Part shown: positions 47,747 to 56,040 of the stretch, piece after piece | How positions within the stretch are numbered: position 1 is the first letter of the stretch | Layout: each line of letters begins with the position of its first letter | Source of the DNA: Lysobacter sp. | Lineage (GTDB): Bacteria > Pseudomonadota > Gammaproteobacteria > Xanthomonadales > Xanthomonadaceae | Assembly: GCA_011526085.1 (NCBI GenBank) | Contig: WYBC01000017.1 | Span: 186,001 to 250,000 of the forward strand | Reading direction: 5' to 3' | DNA length: 64,000 nt | Position numbers and translations under genes: made by a program | Notes under the pieces: generated by a model | Told to the model about the DNA's origin: nothing | Database searches by the model: none | The model's input: the letters and a program-made list of their open reading frames with translations, nothing else

Positions 47747-48250
47747 ATGTCGCGCTGGCGCCCGCCTCCCGAAAAAAGCACGGCCCTCATCACCCGCGAG
47801 GGCCATGCGCGGCTGAAGGCCGAACTCGACGATCTCTGGCGGGTGCGCCGTCCCGAAGTGGTGAAAGCCCTCGCCGCCGCGGCGGCCGAGGGCGATCGCT
47901 CGGAAAACGCCGAGTACACCTATCGCAAGAAGCAGCTCGGCGAGATCGACCGCCGCGTGCGCTATCTGACCAAACGCCTGGAATCGCTGAAGGTGGTCGA
48001 CACCGTGCCCAGCGACCCGGAGGCGGTGTTCTTCGGCGCCTCGGTCGAACTGGAACACGCGGTCAGCGGCGAAGCCAGTCGCTACCGCATCGTCGGCCCC
48101 GACGAAACCGACGCGAAGCTCGGCTGGATCAGCATCGATTCGCCGCTGGCGCGGGCGATGCTGAAGAAACGCATCGACGACGAATTCGAGGCGCTGCTGC
48201 CCGGCGGCGCGCAGCGGTTTTTCATCGTCGGGGTGGAATACGGCGGCTGA
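47747..48250 (+). CDS. greB: Transcription elongation factor GreB
   Basis: Rescues backtracked RNA polymerase by stimulating transcript cleavage. The 167-residue product has the N-terminal coiled coil with the acidic tip ([20 protein letters not shown]) and the C-terminal FKBP-like domain ([25 protein letters not shown]). The R-x-R-y pattern and the acidic tip with Asp and Glu mark it as active; the [19 protein letters not shown] wording favours GreB over GreA. ATG at 47747. Confidence 0.95.
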   Translation: MSRWRPPPEKSTALITREGHARLKAELDDLWRVRRPEVVKALAAAAAEGDRSENAEYTYRKKQLGEIDRRVRYLTKRLESLKVVDTVPSDPEAVFFGASVELEHAVSGEASRYRIVGPDETDAKLGWISIDSPLARAMLKKRIDDEFEALLPGGAQRFFIVGVEYGG

Positions 48251-48259
48251 GCCCTCGCT

Positions 48260-48712
48260 TCAATCATCGAACCGGTTCCATCGGGCCTGACGGCGACGAC
48301 GGCCTTCGCCGCGCTGACGCCTGCAGGCCTGCAGGCGCGCCGTGCAATTGCCGACGGCGCGACGGTAATCGTTTTCGGCGCGGATGTGGCCCGGATCGCC
48401 GCCGCGGAAACATTCGCGATTGAGATTCGCGCGTGCCGCCTGGCAGCGCTGGTTGGACAGCAGCCTGCCGTTGACGACATGACACGACGTGTTGCGGTCG
48501 CAGTTCGTGGTCAATCCGTGCTTGCAATGACGCACCACCGATCCGCGCAATTGGAAATAGCGCGGCCAGGCGCAGTCGCCCGGACGATTGACTTCGACAT
48601 CGTCGGCAGAATCGATATCGAAATACTCGTCGATGTCGTCGAAGAAACGATCGATGGCATCGTCGATCATGTCGTCGATGTCGTCGTGACGGTCGGCATT
48701 GAAGTCGCGCAT
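48260..48712 (-). CDS. Cysteine-rich orphan resembling a small toxin domain (Ntox16-like)
   Basis: A 150-residue protein with no signal peptide. The N-terminal 40 residues are very acidic (RHDDIDDMIDDAIDRFFDDI). The C-terminal half has eight cysteines (47, 63, 71, 77, 90, 101, 123, 130) and the block NQRCQAARANLNRECFRGGD then PGH, followed by a Cys 14 residues later. From memory this C..AR...N..CF.GGD.GH......C pattern is like the predicted toxin domain (Ntox16-type) found at the C-termini of secretion-system effectors. Here it is free-standing, with a basic tail. Its codon use is less GC-rich than its neighbours, which suggests acquisition. No immunity gene is obvious. Convergent with greB, nine bases apart. 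Confidence 0.6.
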   Translation of the reverse strand: MRDFNADRHDDIDDMIDDAIDRFFDDIDEYFDIDSADDVEVNRPGDCAWPRYFQLRGSVVRHCKHGLTTNCDRNTSCHVVNGRLLSNQRCQAARANLNRECFRGGDPGHIRAENDYRRAVGNCTARLQACRRQRGEGRRRRQARWNRFDD

Positions 48713-48936
48713 GGCGATCGCTCCGGAATGACCTTCCGCCATTGTCGGGAACGATCCACGGCCGCGGTATCGCCCGGATGGGTTAGCCCACAGGGTGGGA
48801 TGAGCGCACCCTGCGAGCTTCATCGCGGCGGTGGCTTACGCGCCATCCAGTGAACGGAGACGGATCGGCCGTAACGCGCGTGAACGGGGAAGAGGCGACC
48901 GAGTTGTCGCTGCGGCGGTATGCGTACAATTCGGCC

Positions 48937-50853
48937 ATGACCGCCACGCCGCCCGCCACGCCCCAGGTTCCCGGCTACACGATCATCCGCCACCTTGCGC
49001 GCGGCGGCATGGCGGAAGTCTTCGTGGCCGAGCAGATCGCGCTGCAGCGGCCGGTCGCGCTGAAGATCCTGCGCATGGCCGAGGCCGGCGGCGCGGATGC
49101 GATCGAGCGCTTCGAGCAGGAAACCCGCCTGATCGCCGAACTCAGCCATCCGAACATCGTCGGCATCCACGACGTGGGCCACAGCAGCGACGGCGCCCTG
49201 TATTACGCGATGCCCTTCCTGCCCGGCGGCGATCTGACCGCGAGGCCCTCGCCGCGTCCCCTGGCGGAAATCCGCAAGCTGCTGGCCGCACTGCTCGATG
49301 CGCTGCGCTATGCACACGGCAAGGGCATCGTGCACCGCGACATCAAGCCCGCGAACGTGCTCTTCGACGAGCACGGCACACCGCAGCTGGCCGATTTCGG
49401 CGTCGCTCTCCGCACCGTGAACAGCGAACGCCTGACGCAGGTGGGCCTGACAGTCGGTTCGACCGGCTACATGAGCCCCGAGCAGGCGCGCGGGATGCCG
49501 GTGGATGCGCGCTCGGATCTGTACAGCGTGGGCGTGCTCGCCCATGAATTGCTGACCGGCGGTCTGCCGTTCCGCGGCAACGACGCGGTGGAGATCGCGA
49601 TCGCCCAGATGGAGCAGAAGGTCCCGCGCCTGCCGAAGGACCGCGCGCACTGGCAGGGCTTCATCGACAAGGCGCTGGCGCGCCAACCGGCGCAGCGCTT
49701 CCAGACCGCGATGGAGATGGCGACGGCGCTCGCCCGCATTCCGGAGGCACCGCCGCTGATCGCGAACCGCAGGCTGGCGGTCGCGGCGGTGGCCGGTGCG
49801 CTGGCGCTCGGACTGGCGACGTGGGCGCTGTGGCCCGGCGCCAAAAAGATGACCGCGGCCGAGATCGACCGACTGATCGCCGCCGATCGCCTGCTGCCGC
49901 CGGCACGTCCGAATGCGCTGGACGGTTTGATCGCGGCACCGGAACAGGCGGAATTCGACCGGCTTCGCACCCGGCTGAAGGACACCTTGCGGCGGCGGGC
50001 GCTCGCGGCGATCGATGCGCGTCGCTGGAGCGAGGTCGAGCGCCTCTACACCGGTTGGCACGACGCCAGCGTGCGCCTGGGCAGCGCGCCGGCGACGCGG
50101 GCCGGGGTGGCGAAGCATCTCGACGGCGCGCTCCGCGCGCAATTCGATGCGGCGATCGCGGCCTACGATCGAAGCGTCGCCGAGCCGGCGTTGCCGCTGT
50201 TGCGGCTGATCGAGCAGCCGAGCGCAGGGTTGGCCGGGCGGCGGGACCTGCTGCTGCAAATTCCCCGGCGCGCCGAGGGCATCGTCGATGCCGACGGCCC
50301 CCGGCTCGGCGTGGTCAAGGCGCCGAGCTACACCGGCAAGGGCATGGCGGTCGGCGTGGCGCCGGTCAGCGCCGCGCTGTATGCGCGTTATGCCAAGGCG
50401 ACGGGACGCAAGCCCGCCGACTGCGAAGGCGATGCCGCGACGGCCACCGTCGCGCGCTGCGTGACCCATGCCGACGCCAGGGATTTCGCGCGCTGGTTCA
50501 GCGAGCAGAGCGGCCAGCGCTATCGTCTGCCCAGCGTCGCCGAGTGGGCGGCGGCCGGCGACCAGGGACTGGCCAACGAAGGCCCCGCCATCCGGGTCTG
50601 GAGTCGGGATTGCAGGACCGTGCGCACCGTGCACCGGCCCAACGCGGTGCGCCGCGGGCTGGGCAAGGTCCGCGAGGTCTTCGGCGGACGCGGCGCGGCG
50701 GTCCAGGTCTCGCAGAACTGCGCGGGACAACTCAGCCTGAGCCCGCTCGGCACCGATGGCGCGAGTACCGCACACCCGGCCGGCCTGCGTTCGGCCGGGA
50801 TCGGCATCGGCCTGGTCCGGGACATCGCCGCGTTGCCCAGGCCGGCGGACTAG
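48937..50853 (+). CDS. Membrane Ser/Thr protein kinase with C-terminal SUMF1-like domain
   Basis: A 638-residue Hanks-type kinase: Gly-rich loop LARGGMAEVF (20-29), catalytic Lys43, HRDIKPAN (133-140), DFG (153-155) and MSPEQARG all intact. One membrane helix (about 279-300) separates it from an extracytoplasmic part: a helical region (305-445) and a degenerate formylglycine-generating-enzyme/SUMF1-like domain (about 463-638, with PVSAALYARYAKATGRKPA, RYRLPSVAEWAAA and the final GIGLVRDI). The ATG at 48937 starts just before the kinase domain; the frame extends to 48850 without support. The TAG stop is part of the terminal CTAG of the repeat at 50850. Substrate unknown; likely a sensor kinase at the membrane. 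Confidence 0.88.
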   Translation: MTATPPATPQVPGYTIIRHLARGGMAEVFVAEQIALQRPVALKILRMAEAGGADAIERFEQETRLIAELSHPNIVGIHDVGHSSDGALYYAMPFLPGGDLTARPSPRPLAEIRKLLAALLDALRYAHGKGIVHRDIKPANVLFDEHGTPQLADFGVALRTVNSERLTQVGLTVGSTGYMSPEQARGMPVDARSDLYSVGVLAHELLTGGLPFRGNDAVEIAIAQMEQKVPRLPKDRAHWQGFIDKALARQPAQRFQTAMEMATALARIPEAPPLIANRRLAVAAVAGALALGLATWALWPGAKKMTAAEIDRLIAADRLLPPARPNALDGLIAAPEQAEFDRLRTRLKDTLRRRALAAIDARRWSEVERLYTGWHDASVRLGSAPATRAGVAKHLDGALRAQFDAAIAAYDRSVAEPALPLLRLIEQPSAGLAGRRDLLLQIPRRAEGIVDADGPRLGVVKAPSYTGKGMAVGVAPVSAALYARYAKATGRKPADCEGDAATATVARCVTHADARDFARWFSEQSGQRYRLPSVAEWAAAGDQGLANEGPAIRVWSRDCRTVRTVHRPNAVRRGLGKVREVFGGRGAAVQVSQNCAGQLSLSPLGTDGASTAHPAGLRSAGIGIGLVRDIAALPRPAD

Positions 50854-51103
50854 AGCGTGTTATGCACTTTTTGATAGGCCGCGAAGGTCGTCTGCGGGCC
50901 TGAGCCAAGGCGCGCGCCGCGGCCAAGGCTGGTGGCCTTGGCAAGGTGCGCAACGCCGGATCGGGCCCGCAGACGGCCTTCCCTCCGGGTTGCGCCCCTG
51001 TGTCGCCGATCCTGCGGCCCGTGGCTTCCCTTGGCCACCAAACCTTGTCTCGGCGCCACAGGCTGCGCAACGCGACCTATCAAAAAGTGCAAACACGCTC
51101 TAG
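50850..51103 (+). repeat. Structured repeat element, copy 1 (254 bp)
   Basis: Flanked by CTAG and bounded by near-perfect terminal inverted repeats: CTAGAGCGTGTT plus TGCACTTTTTGATAGG at the left (50850-50878, with one extra A) and the exact complement at the right (51076-51103). Inside are two long hairpins: 50884-50900 with 50964-50980 (17 bp, one G.T) and 50989-51008 with 51051-51071. About 92 percent identical to copy 2 by eye. No transposase or convincing ORF. The left CTAG supplies the stop codon of the kinase gene. It fills most of a 393-bp gene-free gap; the remaining 143 bp (51104-51246) show nothing beyond the next gene's leader. MITE-like or RNA-structured element. Confidence 0.9.
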
Positions 51104-51246
51104 ACGCGCCGTTGCGCGGTTCGCCGGGGCGCGAAGGCGGCGCTCCCGCAGGCCATCGGCGATCGCCCTCAATCACCCTTTGCCGTCAATCCGCGCGCCC
51201 GCAATCGGCGTACGATCGGGCCATGGAAGCCTCCCGGAGTACCGCC

Positions 51247-51798
51247 ATGCGTCGCATCGTCCTCGCTGTCCTGCTCGTCGTCCTCGCCCTGCCGCTGTCC
51301 GCCGCCGACACCGCGACCGCACCGGCCGCGACACCGCATCTGCTCGATCGCTTCAAAGCCCTCGCCGGCGACTGGAGCGGCGAAGGCCTCGACGGCAATT
51401 CGATGCCCGACACCCACGTCAACTACACCGTCACCGCAGGCGGCAACGCGGTGGAGGAACTGCTGTTCCCGGGCACCCCGCACGAGATGCGCACGCTGTA
51501 CGTGCGCGACGGCGACGACGTGGTGCTGGTGCATTTCTGCGCCAGCGGCAATCATCCGAAAATGCGCGCCCGCGAGGAACGCGACGGCCGCATCGTCTTC
51601 GCCTTCGACGGCGCGGTGAACTTCGATCCGGCCACGGCCGGGCACATGCACGACGCCGATTTCACCCTGCTCGGCCCGGACGAGCTGCGCACGCAGTGGC
51701 GCTTCTGGCAGGACGGCAAGCCCGCCGCGCACGTCGCCAACCTGCATCTGAAGCGGGCGACGATCGAACCGGACGAACTCGTCGACCCGCCGCGCTGA
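51247..51798 (+). CDS. Hypothetical secreted protein, 183 residues
   Basis: N-terminal signal peptide (MRRIVLAVLLVVLALPLSAADT) followed by a beta-rich domain: LDRFKALAGDWSGEGLD, HVNYTVTAGGNAVEELLFPG and a final strand-rich part ending LHLKRATIEPDELVDPPR. This pattern looks like the DUF1579/lipocalin-like family of small periplasmic beta-barrels, but I am not sure. I chose the ATG at 51247, which has GGAG about seven bases upstream; an ATG at 51223 would lengthen the signal region. Lies between repeat copy 1 and the amidotransferase gene. Confidence 0.75.
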   Translation: MRRIVLAVLLVVLALPLSAADTATAPAATPHLLDRFKALAGDWSGEGLDGNSMPDTHVNYTVTAGGNAVEELLFPGTPHEMRTLYVRDGDDVVLVHFCASGNHPKMRAREERDGRIVFAFDGAVNFDPATAGHMHDADFTLLGPDELRTQWRFWQDGKPAAHVANLHLKRATIEPDELVDPPR

Positions 51799-51895
51799 AG
51801 CCCGGCGGGCCTCGCCCGTCACCTCTCCGGAAGCGGCTTGATCTTGCGGGCGCGATGCGGTGTGCTAGGGACCGGACACATCATCGTCTTCCGCC

Positions 51896-52651
51896 ATGCC
51901 CCGCATCCTCGTCTTCCAGCACGTCGCCGCCGAGCCCCTGGGCACGCTGGACCCGTTGATCCGCCGGCGCGGCCATCGCATCCGCTTCGTCAACTTCGAA
52001 CGCCATCCGGATGCGCAGCCGAAGCTCGAACGCTATCGCGGCCTGGTGGTGCTGGGCGGACCGATGAATGTCGAGGATCAGGCGCAACGGCCGCACCTGC
52101 GCACGGAACTGCGGGTCATCGAGCAGGCGCTCAAGGAAAACAAACCGGTGCTGGGCATCTGTCTCGGTGCGCAGTTGCTGGCGCACGTGCTGGGTGCGCC
52201 GGTGCGGAAGCACGATCAGGCCGAGATCGGCTGGTATCCGCTCGAACTCACCGAGGCCGGCCAGACCGACAGGGTGATGGCGCCGCTGGGCGCGTCGACC
52301 ACCGTCTTCCAGTGGCACACCCGCAGCTACGCCCTGCCCGAGGGCACCGTCCAGCTGGCGCGCACCAGTACCTGCGAACAACAGGCGTTCCGCTATGGCG
52401 AGACCGCCTACGGCGTGCAGTTCCATCCCGAAGTGAACCAACCGCTGATCGAACGCTGGCTGCGCAATCCCGACTACGGCGACGAACTGGCCACGGCCGG
52501 CGTGCCCCAGGACGACGCCAGCATCCGTGCCCTCAGCGCGTCGCTGGCCCTGCCGATGCAACGGCAGGCCGAGCCCATGTTCGAGAATTTCCTCGACCTG
52601 ATCGGCCGGCCGCAGCGGCGCATCGTCATGCCGTCGCGGGAATGGGTGTAG
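51896..52651 (+). CDS. Class I glutamine amidotransferase-like protein
   Basis: A free-standing 251-residue GATase1 domain like those in the GMP-synthase-like/YfeJ group. The catalytic triad is present: Cys89 in GICLGAQLLA, and His177 with Glu179 in GVQFHPEV; the oxyanion glycines are in VVLGGPMNV. Without a synthetase partner next to it, the acceptor of the ammonia, or a hydrolase role such as gamma-glutamyl cleavage, is unknown. Start at the ATG at 51896. Confidence 0.9.
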   Translation: MPRILVFQHVAAEPLGTLDPLIRRRGHRIRFVNFERHPDAQPKLERYRGLVVLGGPMNVEDQAQRPHLRTELRVIEQALKENKPVLGICLGAQLLAHVLGAPVRKHDQAEIGWYPLELTEAGQTDRVMAPLGASTTVFQWHTRSYALPEGTVQLARTSTCEQQAFRYGETAYGVQFHPEVNQPLIERWLRNPDYGDELATAGVPQDDASIRALSASLALPMQRQAEPMFENFLDLIGRPQRRIVMPSREWV

Positions 52652-52690
52652 GCGATCGGCGGCAGATCCCGCGAAACGCCGCGACGACGC

Positions 52691-53332
52691 TCAATCGCCC
52701 CAGTCGAGCGTCTTCGCCGGCATCGGCGCGTCTTCCATGTACAGCGGTTTCGTCGGGACCGTTTTCTTCTGCGGCGGCTGGTCGGTGTAACCGTCCTCGC
52801 CGACCACGCTGCGGGTCACGGTCTGCGCGCCGGTCAGGCGGTTGGTGCTGATCGCCGTCGAATCGTGGGCGTTGGTGCGGCTGTAGAGGGTCACGTCGTC
52901 GCCGATCAGGCGCATGCGCCGCGCCTTCGGGTCGAAGCGGTAGCGATACAGCGACTGGATCGCGGTGGTGCCGCCGGTGAGATCCTCGACCAGCAGCACG
53001 CCCTTCTTCACGCTCAGCGATGCCGAGCCGAGCGGATAGGTTTCCATCGCGGCCTCGCCGATGGGCTCGTGACCGGTGTTGAACTCGTCGACGTAGGCCA
53101 TCATCACCCTGAGCACGCGAACCTCGTCGTTGGCGGCGACGAACACCACGTCGGCCATGCCGTCGCCGGTGACGTCGGCATCCAGCCGGGTCTCGATCTT
53201 CGCGCCGTCGGGCATGTAGGCCGCCAGTTCCTCCTCGGTCGGCTTCGGCGGCTGGATGCGGTCGGCGGCGGACGCGCACATCGCTGCAGCGAGCAGCGAC
53301 GACAACAGGACTGACGACGTTCTGGAGGACAT
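52691..53332 (-). CDS. Hypothetical exported protein, 213 residues
   Basis: Signal peptide MSSRTSSVLLSSLLAAAMCASA, then an acidic region with LDADVTGDGMADVVFVA, which resembles a single FG-GAP/VCBS-type calcium-binding blade, and a beta-rich remainder (SLYRYRFDPKARRMRLIGDD). I do not recognise a named family. The ATG at 53332 is preferred; an ATG at 53356 would add eight residues in front. Convergent with the amidotransferase gene, 39 bp apart, and 88 bp downstream of the DUF3025 gene. Confidence 0.72.
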   Translation of the reverse strand: MSSRTSSVLLSSLLAAAMCASAADRIQPPKPTEEELAAYMPDGAKIETRLDADVTGDGMADVVFVAANDEVRVLRVMMAYVDEFNTGHEPIGEAAMETYPLGSASLSVKKGVLLVEDLTGGTTAIQSLYRYRFDPKARRMRLIGDDVTLYSRTNAHDSTAISTNRLTGAQTVTRSVVGEDGYTDQPPQKKTVPTKPLYMEDAPMPAKTLDWGD

Positions 53333-53420
53333 GGCGGGACGCTCGACGCGGGTCATTGGGCTCGTCCGATGGTACGTCGGATGCGCCCATCGGAGGACAG
53401 CCATGCGTCGGCGCGGTGCG

Positions 53421-54233
53421 TCACGCCTGGTCCAGCGGCGGCGGATAGATGCGCCCCGCGCGCACGGGCTGGAAGCAGCCGGCGCTTGCGTAGAAGTCCG
53501 CGTCCTGCCCGGCATGCCATCCGGGAATGCCGGCCAGCGGCAGCGGCCGCAGTTCCAGCGGATCGTCGAGGACGCGGCCCGCGGCGATGGCGTCGGCGAC
53601 GCGCGCCACGCAGTCCGCATCCCCGGCATCGCCGACCGCCACCAGGCATTTGCCGACCGGAAACAGGTCCGGTACCAGCGCCATTTCCAGCAGCGCGTGA
53701 CCGATCACCGCGACGATGGCGATGTCGCCGCGGCGCCACGCATCGGCACGATCGAAGAACAGCGCCGACCAGTCGTGCCGATCCCACAGCGCCAGCAGCG
53801 CCGCATCGCGCACCCGCACGATCGCGCCGGCCTCGTCAAACTGGGTCAGCGCGTACTGCGCGCGGTTGCGCTGCGAGGGCCCCATCGTGGCGATGTGCGC
53901 GATCTGGCGCGCGTTGAGCGCGCGCTTGATCGCCGGATGGCGGCACCACACCATCGCGTTGAACAGGTCGTGCCAGTTGTCGCCGCGGGTGGCGATCGCG
54001 CCGCGTTCCGCGATCCGCACCTCGTAATGCAGACCATCGGCGAGCAGCGCCGCATCCTGCGCCACGAAGCGCCGGTCGGCGGCAGACATGGCCGCGTTCA
54101 GCCGTTCGATGCCCGGCCAACCGGACGATGCGAACCAGTCGCGATATGCATCGAAACCGGCGAAGATCGGATGATCGAAGACGCGCGGATCGACCTCGCC
54201 GCGCGACGGAGCGATGAAGCGCCGCTTCGCCAT
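53421..54233 (-). CDS. DUF3025 domain-containing protein
   Basis: A 270-residue soluble protein with the DUF3025 hallmark GDNWHDLFNAMVWCRHPAIKRALNARQ (in part) and the later RNRAQYALTQFDEAGAI. No function is known for the family. Start at the ATG at 54233, 14 bases after the rimO stop, so it is very probably co-transcribed with rimO. No signal peptide or membrane helix. It has normal codon use. Confidence 0.85.
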   Translation of the reverse strand: MAKRRFIAPSRGEVDPRVFDHPIFAGFDAYRDWFASSGWPGIERLNAAMSAADRRFVAQDAALLADGLHYEVRIAERGAIATRGDNWHDLFNAMVWCRHPAIKRALNARQIAHIATMGPSQRNRAQYALTQFDEAGAIVRVRDAALLALWDRHDWSALFFDRADAWRRGDIAIVAVIGHALLEMALVPDLFPVGKCLVAVGDAGDADCVARVADAIAAGRVLDDPLELRPLPLAGIPGWHAGQDADFYASAGCFQPVRAGRIYPPPLDQA

Positions 54234-54246
54234 CGCCGCGGTCGGA

Positions 54247-55629
54247 TCAGTCGTCGAACGGCACTTCGCCGTAGAGGTCGTGCTCGTCGCTGCCCATGAT
54301 CTCGACATCGACGAAATCGCCCGGCTTCAGGCCGGCTTCGAACCCGTTCTGGATCTGCACCAGGCCGTCGATCTCGGGCGCGTCGGCCATCGACCGCGCG
54401 ATCGCGAGTTCGCCGTCGATCGCATCGACCAGGCAGCGCTGCACGCTGCCGACCTTGTCGGCGAGCTTGGCTTCGGAGATCTCGGCCTGACGCGCCATGA
54501 AGCGCGCGAGACGCGCCTGTTTCACGTCTTCCGGCACCGGATCGGGCAACGCGTTGGCGGCCGCGCCCTCCACCGGCGAGTAGGCGAAGGCGCCGACGCG
54601 GTCGAGCTGCGCTTCGTCGAGGAAATCCAGCAGTTCCTCGAACTCGGCATCGGTCTCGCCGGGGAAGCCGACGATGAAGGTGCTGCGGATGGTGATGTCC
54701 GGGCAGATGTCGCGCCAGCGCTGGATGCGTTCGAGGGTTTTGTCGACCGCGCCCGGACGCTTCATCAGTTTCAGCACGCGCGGACTGGCGTGCTGGAACG
54801 GAATATCGAGATACGGCAGCAGTTTCGGCAGGCCGTCGGCGTTGCGCTCGGCCATCAGCGGAATGATGTCGTCGACGTGCGGATACGGATACACGTAATG
54901 CAGGCGGGTCCAGAGGCCGAGTTCGGACAAGCCTTCGCACAGCGCCTTCATCCGCGTCTGGTAGGCCTTGCCGCGCCAAGTGCGCTCCGCGTACTTCACG
55001 TCCACACCGTAGGCACTCGTGTCCTGCGAGATCACCAGCAGTTCCTTCACGCCGCCCATCGCGAGCTTCTCGGCCTCGCGCAGCACCTCGTCGACCGGGC
55101 GCGACACCAGATCGCCGCGCATCGACGGAATGATGCAGAAACTGCAGCGGTGGTTGCAGCCTTCGGAGATCTTGAGATAGGCGTAGTGCTTGGGCGTGAG
55201 CTTGATGCCGATGTCATTCTCTTCGAAGCGGCGCGGCACCAGGTCGACGAACGGATCGTGCGTCGGCGGCAGCGCCGCGTACACCGCGTTCATCACGCTC
55301 CGGTAATCCTGCGGGCCGGTGATCGCGAGCACGTCCGGATGCGCTTCGCGGATCTGCTCCGGACGCTTGCCGAGGCAGCCGGTGACGATGACCTTGCCGT
55401 TCTCGGCCATCGCCTCGCCGATGGCATCCAGCGACTCGGTCACCGCCGAATCGATGAAGCCGCAGGTGTTGACCACCACCACGTCGGCGTCGTCGTAGGT
55501 CTGGACGATGTCGTACCCCTCGACCCTGAGCTGGGTGAGGATGCGTTCGGAATCGACCAGGGCCTTGGGGCAGCCGAGGCTGACGAAGCCGACCTTGCGG
55601 CCGGCGGACGTGGAATCGGGAAGGGGCAT
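54247..55629 (-). CDS. rimO: Ribosomal protein uS12 methylthiotransferase RimO
   Basis: Radical SAM enzyme that adds a methylthio group to an aspartate of uS12. The 460-residue product has the auxiliary-cluster cysteines 20, 56 and 85 in the N-terminal UPF0004 domain, the radical SAM CxxxCxxC at 158, 162 and 165 (GCNHRCSFC), and a C-terminal TRAM domain. The opening [16 protein letters not shown] distinguishes RimO from MiaB. ATG at 55629. The gene lies between the two repeat copies. Confidence 0.97.
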   Translation of the reverse strand: MPLPDSTSAGRKVGFVSLGCPKALVDSERILTQLRVEGYDIVQTYDDADVVVVNTCGFIDSAVTESLDAIGEAMAENGKVIVTGCLGKRPEQIREAHPDVLAITGPQDYRSVMNAVYAALPPTHDPFVDLVPRRFEENDIGIKLTPKHYAYLKISEGCNHRCSFCIIPSMRGDLVSRPVDEVLREAEKLAMGGVKELLVISQDTSAYGVDVKYAERTWRGKAYQTRMKALCEGLSELGLWTRLHYVYPYPHVDDIIPLMAERNADGLPKLLPYLDIPFQHASPRVLKLMKRPGAVDKTLERIQRWRDICPDITIRSTFIVGFPGETDAEFEELLDFLDEAQLDRVGAFAYSPVEGAAANALPDPVPEDVKQARLARFMARQAEISEAKLADKVGSVQRCLVDAIDGELAIARSMADAPEIDGLVQIQNGFEAGLKPGDFVDVEIMGSDEHDLYGEVPFDD

Positions 55630-55737
55630 GGGCGCGATGGGGAGCCGCGGGTGGGCTCCGGGCAGGAAATCCGGGGCGGGCAGTATACCGTTCCGCCCCG
55701 ATCTGCCCTGAACTGCGCTGGGACACGGCCCGCGGCG

Positions 55738-56010
55738 CTAGAGCGTGTTATGCACTTTTTCATGTGCTGCGAAGGCCGTCTGCGGGCCTGGGCCAAGGCG
55801 CGCGCCGCGGCCAAGGCTGGTGGCCTTGGCAAGGTGCGCAACGCCGGACCGGGCCCGCAGACGACCTTCCCTTCGGGTTGCGCCCCTGTGGCGCCGATCC
55901 TGCGGCCCGCGGCTTGCCTTGGCCACCAGCCAAGGCTGCGCCACGGAACCTTGTCCCGGCGCCACAGGCTGCGCAACGCGGCATATGAAAAAGTGCATAA
56001 CACGCTCTAG
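55738..56010 (+). repeat. Structured repeat element, copy 2 (273 bp)
   Basis: Second copy in the same orientation as copy 1, again bounded by CTAG. The terminal arms CTAGAGCGTGTTATGCAC then TTTTTCAT(G/A)TGC pair over about 34 positions with two G.T wobbles. The same two internal hairpins are present, the second now fully paired (CCTGTGGCGCCG / CGGCGCCACAGG). About 20 extra bases lie in the apical part of hairpin 2 (around 55928-55948). With the 108 bases from the rimO start to 55737, where I see nothing else clear, it fills the 411-bp gap between rimO and the dienelactone-hydrolase gene, ending 30 bases before that ATG. Confidence 0.9.
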
Positions 56011-56040
56011 GATGACGGTCTTCGGCAAGCGAGCACGACC

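Noticed and set aside
50850-51103. Interpreting the CTAG at both repeat ends as a 4-bp target-site duplication of an IS5-type element
   Set aside because: CTAG is its own complement and is also part of the inverted repeat, so duplication and terminal repeat cannot be told apart from these two copies; an empty site is needed.
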